DNA from: Marsupella aquatica | Taxonomy: Eukaryota; Marchantiophyta | Reading direction: 5' to 3' | NCBI GenBank assembly: GCA_973895155.1 | Contig: OZ316891.1 | Span: forward strand, 22,134,001-22,198,000 | Length of the DNA: 64,000 nucleotides | Part shown: positions 22,117-32,100 of the stretch, one piece after another | How the letters are laid out: every line of letters begins with the position of its first letter | Position numbering within the stretch: position 1 is the first letter of the stretch | The notes under the pieces: generated by a model | Told to the model about the DNA's origin: nothing | Seen by the model: the letters and a program-made list of their open reading frames with translations, nothing else | The model's database searches: none | Translations under genes and position numbers: made by a program

Positions 22117-22408
22117 AAGCTTTACTTTCTCGCCACAAAACCTTCAGAACAAAAATATGGAACAACAATATATGAACGTATCAATCGAGCGATAAGAGTC
22201 TCTCCCAATATGGACTCGACCACTTTGAATCTTGTGGAGCCAAGTTTGACTTATTGACGACAAAGCATAAGTATCTTTCCAAGACAATTTTGGAACTATG
22301 TGACCCATTGTGATGTCATCCAAGATCCCTAGCAGAAACATGGCGTCAAGTACCTTTGAGACAATTGACCGGTTGTTCTTGCCGGTACTTTTCATCATTG
22401 CCCACTTA
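22117..22408 (-). pseudogene. Partial copy of the F-box/kelch gene (F-box region)
   Basis: This segment matches about 17328-17635 of the intact gene, covering residues near 35 to 130, including LDDITMGHIVPKLSWKDTYA. Nearly all differences are C to T or G to A, many at sites that are CG in the intact gene. A 4-base insertion near 22172 shifts the frame, so the copy reads into a stop after CCSIFLF. The kelch part is absent. It lies at the left end of a mosaic of broken duplicates. Confidence 0.9.
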
Positions 22409-22608
22409 AAGAATTCACTAAATCCCCTATTACCCTTGAGACCAGTTGGGAAACTCTTAAAATTCCATGAAAGATTTTCTTATATGCATTGGTTAAATTG
22501 TGGAAACCTCATGGGAGGGAGGAGCAAAGAGCACAAGTGCTTACACAAGGTGCAATGCCAACAACGGCCAGAAAAAAGAAACAAACTCCAACCAGGGCGA
22601 GACCCTGG
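22409..22608. other. Spacer between duplicated fragments
   Basis: No match to the other duplicated loci is recognised here. Confidence 0.4.
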
Positions 22609-23798
22609 CCCGTGGAATCCCCAATGTGTGCAATCAGGCCTGGCATAGGATGGGGTTGTATCAAATTGTGCGAGTCAAGTTAAGGGCCCCATTCTTAATT
22701 AAGGACTGAGTACATGCGAGTTGCGCCTTATAGTGCCACGAGTGTACCAGTGCCCCTGCCATCATCATATTACGCAGAGTAATTGCAGTAGCAGAAGAGA
22801 AAACAACAAACTCGGTAGGTGATGAAGACGATCATAGCAGCACGAGAGGAAATTGGCCGAATGTACTTGCCTGGGCTGAGACTTAGTCTATAGGAGTAAT
22901 AGCGAGAGAATCAGCCGACAGACGAGGCTTTGCTTTTGGCCAAGAAGTGCAGAGTGGAGTAGAGCAGGGGTTGCGACACTGTTATCATTTCGTTGCAGCT
23001 GTTGTTGTTGTCGTTGTTGTGGGAGATGGCCGCGGTTTCAGCTACGATCGTGGTGGCCGGTGGTCTCGGATCCGTTGCTGGGCGGCAGACGGCTGCAACC
23101 CAGCTGTGGATCTCGATTGGAGGCCGTAGCGAGCGCCCTTTGAGAAATTCGAGGACTGTCCGGTGCCGTTCCCCACCATGTTCCATTTCAGCTGGGTTTC
23201 CATTCCTCCCCTTTGTCCATTTCAGCTGGTTTTTCGATGTTCGTATCTATTGTAGTAGAGTTGGTCATTGAAGAGAAGCTTTTTTGTGGTGTGCGTTACA
23301 ATAATTCCTGGTCTAGACTGTATGGCATTGTCATCTGTTGGAGTTTAGTGTTTTTCTGACATGAAGGCATGTTTGATGCTTCCTGTCTGCAATCTGTGTT
23401 GGGCCGTGCTTACTGTAGCAGAGAGTGTTTTTTTATAACTGTCAATAGTGTCCTTGATATAGAACGATGAGACGCCTTGGAGACTTCAGAGGTAGAACTC
23501 AAGTCCTGCGTATTTCTCTCGATATTGTGTCCACGTAGAATGAGGACTGCTTCACTTGAGAGTTGACGATTTAAAAGCCAATGGGTGCATAGCATGTTAG
23601 CTTTTTCCACGGTTTCCGTCCCATACGTGAGTGCAATATGTGTGGTGTGGGTTGCTTTAGTCGTATTGTGGCGTTTCGTTGGATAGATTTGCTGTTGGTC
23701 GGAGTTCCTGGGCTCTATTTCTAAGAAAGGAAGGAACTGTTGTTCCTCTAGAGCCCTCACTAGCTCGGGAATCTAACTTCTAGGTGTTGGCATTGTGA
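22609..23798 (+). pseudogene. Segmental duplication copy B: isolated UPP first exon and flank
   Basis: This is nearly identical to 4440-5676. The UPP-like ATG is at 23026 and the MAAVSATIV start is kept, with small indels in the early codons. A single-T insertion near 23198 shifts the frame relative to copy A, giving GFPFLPFVHF in place of GFHSSPSSIS. No other UPP exon follows. At about 23798 the sequence switches to minus-strand nardilysin sequence, so the copy is an orphan first exon. Confidence 0.85.
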
Positions 23799-24597
23799 AT
23801 TCCTTTGGCCTTAATTCAGGAGGCAAGACCGGAAACGAGAGCCTCCTCAAAGATCTTGACGATGATGAGTGCCTCATCTTGACGATGATGAGTGCCTCAT
23901 CTTTACCAAGAGGAGACACACAAAACTGGGAAAACCTGTCGAGAACAGGCTTGAGGTGAAAGCATTCGATCCACCACCATGTTTAGATAAATAGAAATCT
24001 CATCTCATTCTCATCTGGAAATTTTGAGCTCCCCATGAACAGCATTTGCTCAAGAAAGTGAGCTAAGCCCTGAGCATCTTGAGGGTCAGAAAAACTCCCC
24101 ACACCAACGCACATTGCAGCTGCAGCCTTTTTTGTGGGAGCCATTTCACACAGCTTCCTCGTGGGTATTCCCTCTTCCGCATCACTTAACATTTCCTCTT
24201 CACCTTCCGTGTCACCTTCTTGGCTGCCCATGTGAGACCGCTTTCTGGAATTTTCATGATCATGATCGTGATGACAGCCACCATCTTGTCAACCTACTGA
24301 ATTTTCGAGATCCATCCCCCTATGGTCATGATTCTCATGCCCTAATTCCTCTTCTTCCTCTTCATCTTCGTCGTCTCCCTCTTCCTCGGATCCAATTTCC
24401 GTCCCTGACTCTGCCTCATCCGAAGATGCTGCTCCACCTCCTCCACCACCTGTGCTGTCTTACATAAGAGGGTCGTGGATTAGAAGCGCAGTGAGCCCAT
24501 TCTCCAAATGGACTACCTGGTAGAGGGTTTGGTCTGACGGCGCCTTCACCACCCGCCGCCCGTCCGTCACCTTCAGACTCAACCGCTCCTCCCCCAT
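23799..24597 (-). pseudogene. Nardilysin-like M16 metalloprotease, N-terminal part with internal deletion
   Basis: The frame begins at an ATG at 24597 and gives QTLYQVVHLENGLTALLIHD, then an in-frame TAA (24462-24460). An acidic stretch follows with a second stop (24291-24289), then [14 protein letters not shown] and the zinc-motif block [10 protein letters not shown] near 24060. M16 proteases need HxxEH; here the second histidine is glutamine (codon 24048-24046). Two frame changes follow, through [12 protein letters not shown] and LKPVLDRFSQFCVSPLGKDE. The sequence then jumps straight into the C-terminal-half block DEALIIVKIFEEALVS and LPPELRP, which corresponds to 11960-12060 of the other copy. 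The join falls on a shared DEAL codon string, suggesting a microhomology deletion of more than 500 codons. Confidence 0.88.
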
Positions 24598-26219
24598 CCT
24601 CTTCTTCCTCCTCCTCCCTCAGATCAAACGAAAAACGATGAAGAAGAAGGCCCAGAAATCCTGTTCTCCTTTTCGTTCCCTGTCTCCAGCGCGTTCACGC
24701 ATTCTCCAGATATCTGCCTCATCAATTTCCGCCGCAACTCCACGCGGAGCAATCATTATGCAAGTTCTGCAGCTTCCACCAGAGTTGTGCAATGCGAAAG
24801 CAACTGAACTGTATTGGATGGATTCACGGTGATGGAGGTCCTTCTCGGCTCCCTTGCCTCCCTCCTCGCCCTCAGCAACAGCCCCCTTACGTGATCCCTC
24901 GCTGGGACTTCAAGCTCATCAGCCTCCTCTTCTCAGAGAAAGCCCCCTGTGCTTGATTCCTGGGTCTTCAAGCTGGGAGAGTGAGGTCTGCCTCCCTCCT
25001 CCTCGTGGAGCTTCCCCTAACTTGATGTCCTTCGTGATTTTTTTTCCTCTTGTATATTTCAGGGCGGGCATTATTGGAACTTAATACCCCTCGCCATTTT
25101 TCTGTTTGTATATTACAAAGCACTTTGGCGCATAATACTTGTTTTTATTTTCAGGGCATTTTGGAGCATAATGTCCCTGTCAAGATCTGGATAATCTCTT
25201 TAGAAAGATTCTTCTCAATGTTTAGTAAAGTTAGACAAAAGAAAAGTCTCTCTGGCCTTTAAGTGTACTAAGGTCTCATTTCTGGAGCATCATGGGCAAT
25301 AACCCCTAAAAACTCGAGCTGAGGTTCTAGTTTTCAGGGCATTATATCCCATCAGGCCCTGTCAAGATCTGGATCAACTCTTCGAGAAGGCTTTTCTTTA
25401 TTTTTACTAAAGTTATAAATTAAAAAAATCTATTAGAGTTGCAAGCTTAGTAAGGTCCTATTTATGGAGATTAATAGCCCCTCAAAACTGAAGCTGTTGT
25501 TTTTTGAGGCCTTTGGCTTTCCCACAAAAGTGTGGCTTTCAAGAAGTAAGTTTTATGAAGATAATAATTTCCCTCTCGAAAATAGGCAGCCTAAACGGGG
25601 GGGTCAATGCGCACAAACGGATTGATGTTAATAAATGTTTCTTTTATTCATTCTCGTTCCTTTTTCCTTCAATTGTCTTCCACTCCGCCAGTACAACACA
25701 CGTCGAGAACTCTTGGTCACTAGGTATTTTTCAAGTGCCCTATCAGCCTAATTAAAGTAACATTCCTGAATCTAGCATTCCATTTTATTTTTTTTCATAA
25801 TTTTTAATGCTCCGAGCATAATTTCACATACCTTCAGGACACGAACAAGTATGTGAATTGGGATGGACAGAAGGGCATGTCATAATTGTTAAGAGTATCT
25901 TTATAAAATTTGCCCAACTTCATGAATACTGATTGTAGGCTGTCCCCAACCTCATAGGTGTGAACAAAAACCCTGGCTGGGTACTATGATTAGCCTGTCA
26001 AAGCTTTACTGATAGAGAAAGCCACAAATCATTGGGACTAACTAGGTATTCGTAGTGTGCTCACGAGCGCATCTCAACATTATGTTAATATGGCACGCAC
26101 AGTCCCATAATTTCATACTCAAGAAGAGACGAAGATTAACAGCCTGGAATGGTCAATATTAAATCTTCACCAGAGTTGTGAACTTTTTGTGACCTTTCAT
26201 GTGCTAGACATCCATCTGT
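24598..26219. other. Intergenic; former nardilysin 5' flank then repeats
   Basis: The first few hundred bases are probably the old 5' flank of the nardilysin copy. No gene is recognised up to the gamma-glutamyl hydrolase stop codon. Confidence 0.5.
25150..25510. repeat. Two degenerate tandem units of about 185 bp
   Basis: Both units share, in order, TTTTCAGGGCATT, CCTGTCAAGATCTGGAT, TTTACTAAAGTTA-like words, TAAGGTC, TTATGGAG-like words and AATAACCCCT-like words. Related 'gggcat/attattgccaataata' words recur at 34.5-34.9 kb, so this is a dispersed family. Confidence 0.55.
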
Positions 26220-28418
26220 TTAGAGGATGATACTGAATAGTTTCGTCAGAAGCGGATCCTGAGCCGGGAGTAGTTGCATGGTGTGAGGAGACGGCCTCAC
26301 GTCTGGGTGAGGGCTCCAGAAGAAGTAGACCTCCGAGAAGACGCTCCAGTTGCCAGCGGGGTACGAGACCCAGTTGTGGATCAGAGCGGCGCTCTCCTCA
26401 ACTATGTCTGCGAACGAGTTCTTGTTGTATTTGCATTCCTCCACAAAGAAGCGGCCCACGTAATTTGAGAACTCGATGGCGAGAGTGCTGTGGCTTGGGT
26501 GCAGCTTTGGGTTCCACTCCCACGTAGACTTCTCCGGATGCCACTGGCTGGCATACAACGGCATGACTGTGCCCTCGATGGAGGAGACGAACTCCTTCCC
26601 ATTACGGTCCTTGTTAGTGGACACGATTCGGAACGAGGAGTCCACCCATGGATCTCTCAAGAAGGCCGCGGGACGGACTCCTAGCTCGTGGTTGTTGTAA
26701 ACGATGTCACTGTCCGGGTGGGTCACCTGGAAAAGGGTCCAGTACAGCCACAAATTAGCCTTCCACTCTTCTTCAAAACATGCTACCTATAAGATCATGT
26801 CGACCTCAAACATCCAACGCAGCCCTGAAAATTAGTCTTTCTGGAGAGCCGGGCCGGAGAGTTGATCGATGTAAGTCGCCGCCAGCCGCCGGCTCTACCA
26901 CTTATAGAGCATTGTTCAATCAATTACAGGCTCAGGTGTGCATAGTCCACATGCTATGTATTACTCCAGCAATCTCCACCAGAATGCAGTAACGGATCAC
27001 CGGGTCCGAAATTTCAGCAGATGAATATTAAAGTAATGGTCTGCCAAGGCCGCCGTGGGCCCGCATTTCCATCAACGATTGTAATATTAGAAAACCTGCT
27101 AGTCAGCCCATGATAAAAAATGAATGAAGATGAATGCGAAAGAGGTTATACATAAAGTGGAGCAAACTCTTTGTATTGACGTATATACGTTCGTGACGGA
27201 GTACTTCTCTTCAACGCTTCTACACCGCATCAGTGCGATGGGAACTAACTAACTTCTCTCTCCAGTAACGACAGATTCCACAGGAGGGAAAATTTGACAT
27301 GAAATAGACGCTCTCATGTATTCAGACCATATGTTAAACCTCAGTTCTCGATTAGGACGAACATCATCCGCCAAGACCGAGCCAAGCCAGTGAACTAGAT
27401 GTTCAAGTTCTCGTAAAAAACTTGAACAAACCTGAACTAAGGTGCTGCAGACCCCAGCGTAGCATAACTCCAGTGCGGCACAAGGGGAGAAACAGCATCC
27501 CTCGGAAGCAAAGGGAATGCAAATTTCAATCTCTGTTACGGACAATAGACACAATACAAGATGGTAGACATGATTACATTAAACTAATGTATAATCATAG
27601 CATCCAGAAAATCTGACGAGCTTGTATGGTCATTCTAGCTTACGGCTATGCTCCGCGTGGGACCCAATTGAGCAAGGCATGGAGACTCTTCGTTTCGTCC
27701 AGAGGCAGATTGAGTACTCGGCATAAACGTACAAGACAGCCGCGAAAGTCGGAAACAGCTGACGAGAAAGTGAGTTTCATACCTCATTCAAAAGTTCGCG
27801 GCTTAAGTTTTGAAAGAGGCGGCTCCGCACTCCGTAAGAGGTGAGGTCGAGGTTGATAGGGAGGTCGACAGCATCAGTGGACTCCAAAATCGCCTCGTCG
27901 TTGTCTGTCTCGACGAGCAGCTCCATCAGCCGCTCGAAGCCGAGGCAAGTGCCCCAGACGGGATAGTAATTCCCCTTCTGATTCTCCTTAATTGCGTACT
28001 CGAGGATGAACTCCGTCGTGCGACGGTACTTGAAACCTTCCGGCTCTTCGTCCGTAGGGTTGAACTCTACCATGCTCCCAGTCCAGAGCACGCCGTTCAC
28101 CTTCGACAGAATCGACTCCAGCTCCTCCTCGGAGGAATCGTAGAAGATCGGCGCCACTCTGGCCCCTCCAGCCTGCACAAACCGCACGTACGATGTGGCA
28201 AAACTCTGAACTCCGAACACCATCTCCTCCTTCACCGTCACGGGCAGCGTCACGATGCCAATGACTGGCCGATGCGTCTTGATCCTCCGCGTCAGAGATG
28301 ATACCGAGCTCATCGAAAACGTCCTCGACAACGATTTCCCTTCAGCAACTGAGCACGTCGACAAGGATGCGAAGAACAACACCAAGCACACTCCGATTAC
28401 TTCCCTCTTCGCTGCCAT
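26220..28418 (-). CDS. GGH: Gamma-glutamyl hydrolase (folylpolyglutamate hydrolase), two exons, about 380 aa
   Basis: GGH (peptidase C26, class I glutamine-amidotransferase fold) removes glutamates from polyglutamyl folates in the vacuole. Exon 1 is 28418-27783 and exon 2 is 26726-26220, with a 1056-bp phase-0 intron (GAG|GTATGA ... TTCCAG|GTG). I chose the ATG at 28418 because it starts a signal peptide (VIGVCLVLFFASLSTCSVAEG); an upstream in-frame GTG is not a likely start. Motifs: RPVIGIVTLPV at 50-60, nucleophile Cys158 in YYPVWGTCLGFE, NNHELGVRP at about 223, and catalytic His275 in SQWHPEKSTWEW. The product is slightly longer than typical plant GGH, mostly at the C-terminus. Most residues expected of an active enzyme are present. 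Confidence 0.92.
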
Positions 28419-28499
28419 CTTCGTGACCACAACCTCAAATTCTTGACCAGCCCTCGACAGCTCCTCTACTGCAGACTGTGGCCCTAGTACATCTATGCC

Positions 28500-28800
28500 T
28501 CCGCGCTCTCACGATTGCGAGCTGCAACCTGTAGCCCGCGTTGATGACAATGCTACAGTCACAACTTACAACAGAGACCGCAGTTGATCGATTTCCTCCG
28601 CGCTTTCACAACTACGAGGTACTAACGCACTCCAATGCTACATTCGCAACAACAGAGACCGCAGTCGCTCGATTCCTCCGACCTCCCACAGCTGCGACGC
28701 AATTCACAACACAATGCTCAGCGAAGTCGCAACTTAGTCCATCGATTCCTCTCCGGCTGCCACAATTGCGAGACAAATGAATGACTTCCTCCGAGCTTTC
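28500..28800. repeat. Degenerate tandem repeats upstream of GGH
   Basis: Words such as CAACAGAGACCGCAGT, GATTCCTCC and CACAACTACGAG/CACAATTGCGAG recur three to four times at roughly 70-85 base spacing. They lie just upstream of the GGH start and may be part of its promoter or leader. Confidence 0.5.
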
Positions 28801-29101
28801 ACTCCGCAATGCAACGCTAAATTCTCAACAGCACAGTCGTTAAAGTGAAAATTGCTGCACAATGAGTGACTCGATGCAATGCGGGGAAAATTGTCCTTTC
28901 GCAACTTACAGCAGAGTGTTGTGCTGCGAGTGGATCGATTCCACCCAGCTTCTAATATTACACACGCAAGACGAGTGCTCCATGCAATTCACAGCAGAGA
29001 GCTATGTGAAATGTACCATTCTGCTCAATGAAATGCCGACGGGTGATGACGGGTGATGTACGAAGGAGGGAGATTGGAGCGATGCTCGTCGCCGTGGACG
29101 G

Positions 29102-29109
29102 TTTATATA
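29102..29109 (-). promoter_or_regulatory. Possible TATA box for GGH
   Basis: TATATAAA is read on the minus strand about 680 bases upstream of the GGH ATG. The motif also reads as TTTATATA on the other strand, so direction is unsure. The distance would require a long leader or a 5' intron. Confidence 0.2.
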
Positions 29110-32100
29110 GGAGAGACTAACGAGACGCGGCGACCTGACCTCGTACAAACGCATGGACAGATACTTTTTGGTGTCCCAGTAATTCTCCTGTCGAATTAGT
29201 GTAACTAATTACTATTACCACTGTAGTTTTTGGCATTTTGCAGACTAAGAGTTGCATGGGGTACAGCTTACTGTCCTGAATAATTGGACCGCGCGCGGTA
29301 TGGTGAGTGGGTGTGGTATGGTATGGTGAGTGACTGATGAGTGAAATGGAGTTATGGAGGGGAGGGAGGGTACGGTAGGGCCAAGCCGTCGTCCACTACT
29401 GTACGCTCTGTAGAAGGCGACAGAGAACGGTGCAGGTGGGGGCCGAGGGGTAGGGCCGAGCCGAACGCGTGGGTGCGGGAATACAGCCCGGTTCATGCAC
29501 AATCCATGAATCCGAATGAATCAGGGTGCGGCGAATTATCATCGAATATGCCCCTATGGAAGTTTCCCACCGTCGAGATACGTCCTGGACGAGAGATTGG
29601 ACGGCCCATCTGCGACGACGAGCGCATGCAGATACGTACGCTGCGCTGACTGGAACGAGCGGCGCCGATTGCATGAATGGAACGGTGAGCGAAAAGACTT
29701 CTCTCTTCGGACGAGCGAAAAGACTCCTCACTCACAATTTTTAACTTTAGTTAGGGTAGACTTGGGGTCTAAGTTTTGCCAGAGTAGATCTAGGGTACTA
29801 TATAGAAGACCTGTTTATTAGCGGCTCGAATTTAGACAAATTTAGTGGGCTCTATAAAATGGAGAAGACAAAAATTGGACTGAGGGTCGTCAGTCACAAA
29901 CAGGTGGGCAGATAGCATTTACTCTAAAGCTACCTGAGTGGAACATGGTTTATCTAACCAAATTTTGACAGATTAATATCTAACCAAATAGTAGATTCTC
30001 GGGTTTATTAGAGGCTGCTTGAAAAGATCTTTTTAACTTATCTAATTTTGCCAATTTTTATTAGAAGTTGAGAGAGCTATAAATTTTCAGAGAAACTGTC
30101 ACCCGGTGTACACTTATATGGCTTCTGAAAGTTCTTGATTGGGAAACCTTGACCTTCATTTTCTCCTTGGATAAGCAGTGGAAAAGGTTGTTCTGGGTTT
30201 GTCAGAATAAACTTGGAAAGCTTTCCAAAGAGTCTAATATTGTCAACTTGCATGAAGCTTTGAGAGAACTACAAATTTCCAAAGATGACTATCTTGGTTT
30301 CTGACACATTTAACCCTCCTAATTATGTAATGTGTACCATCTGAGTGCCAGGAAGTTAAAGAGAGTTTGCTGCAATCCATCCAGGTTGGGAAGTCCATCT
30401 CAGCATTGTGGAAAATGTGGAGGTCCAAGCTTCAATTTCTTGATCCACTTGCAACATCTGCCACCCCTTTTTACCCACTGCCCCTTATATATCCCATTGA
30501 TGATGAACTTTGCAACTATGTCTAGTTCCCTGAGCCTTATTTTTTTTGGTTTGGGGATTCGGGCGGAAGGGGTGGGGGGGGAGATATCGTGGGTTCACCC
30601 TGCCCCGTTGACTGCCTAAAATCTTGATATAAAACTGTTAAAATAATTTATGTTGCTATGTATACCCAGGTCACATATAGGGTGTCTAACCCATCCCCTT
30701 GAGGGGAAAATGGGCATGGAAACATGTTGTAACTCCCAAGTTTGGGACCCTCAGTCCCCAGATCACCTGAAAACCATCCCAAGACAAAAGTTTTTGGGAG
30801 GTCAAAGTTGAACTCGGCATGGAATGAGTCCATTCCCTATAAAGGGTGTAATTTGTTACCCTCTGTAAGCCTTCAATTGCTTCTTGAGTGCCATTAGTCA
30901 TTGTCACAATGATTCTAGATGTTCTCAATGCAAGCTGGCATGTTAGTGAGAGTTAACAGAAAAAGTCATTTTGTATTTCTTTTGATTATAGGATTCCAAT
31001 GTAGTTGCCCTCTATTCAGGCTGAAAATTGGGGGCCATGATTGGTTTAGGACATCTCACTCTAATTCCAAGCAAAAATTCAGAAATGGTTTACCTAGGGT
31101 TTACAGTGCATGACAGGGGACAAGGAGATAGGTGGTTATGCAGGACGAGGTTGAGGCTAGGTGTTTGTATTCTAGGCTGGCATCAAATTGAATAGTCAAA
31201 AGTCTCCTCTTGAACAGTTTATAAACCACCTGTTTTACGAGTTAAAGGTCATGGTGCACCGTCCAGATGTATTCAAAGACACCCATGTAGCTAAAACCAG
31301 CATGGACCAAAGAAAATTACACAAGGAAAAATCAGACAAGCGCTGTAATGGCATTAGGCAGCCACTATAGAAAATCTGGGAACTTGGTAACCTTTCCACC
31401 AGAAATGTGTCATAGTTAGCCATCAGGAGAGCTGAATTAATAGTAAAACAGTCTTACAATATCCGACTTCTCATAGTGGCAGTTTTCAAAGATGATTAGC
31501 TGAAAATTGGAATCTCAAAATCTTCAAATGGCATGCAGGGCAGTCAGCAATAGTATGACATGTCATCTAAAATAAATCACACAATCAGATGTGTAGATTC
31601 ATTCAATCTTGTGTGACCAACCCCTTTTTGGTCACTAATCTGGTAATTATTGTTACATTGACAAACTGTCACTGGAGCCTTGATACAAGTTCATGGAGGT
31701 TGCTGGGTCACTCCTAGATTCCATTTAGACTTTATTTTCTGGCCTGCGGGATTTCAGGGGATGCCCTGTTTCCTTTACTATTTTTGACCTTATTGAGTCT
31801 TGATGAATTTCAGGTCCCTGCCTTTTCCTTTTGGGAATGTGCCTGTTCTGTTATTGCTGTCTTGCCAGTATTTAAAGTTTGATTCAAGCAAAAAAATAAT
31901 TTAAAGAATCTAGCAGGAATCAGGGCATCCAACTACTGTAAAGTTCTTGCAGGGAGAAATTTGACTCCCATTTGCTAGCAGAGCAATGGTGGAAGACTGG
32001 GAAGGAAGGAAGAGGAAAGTCTCAACGTCAAGTGACAAAAAGAAGAAGCAAACACAACAATAAAGTTTGTGGGCGCAGGGAGTTGTGGAACAAAGCAATC

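Noticed and set aside
27810-28446. Plus-strand frames of 163 and 63 codons across the GGH first exon
   Set aside because: Opposite-strand shadow of GGH exon 1, which has clear family motifs.
29240-29750. Candidate first exon of the phosphorylase or another gene in GC-rich sequence
   Set aside because: No transit-peptide-like frame with a donor in the right phase; 5.5 kb from the first proven exon.
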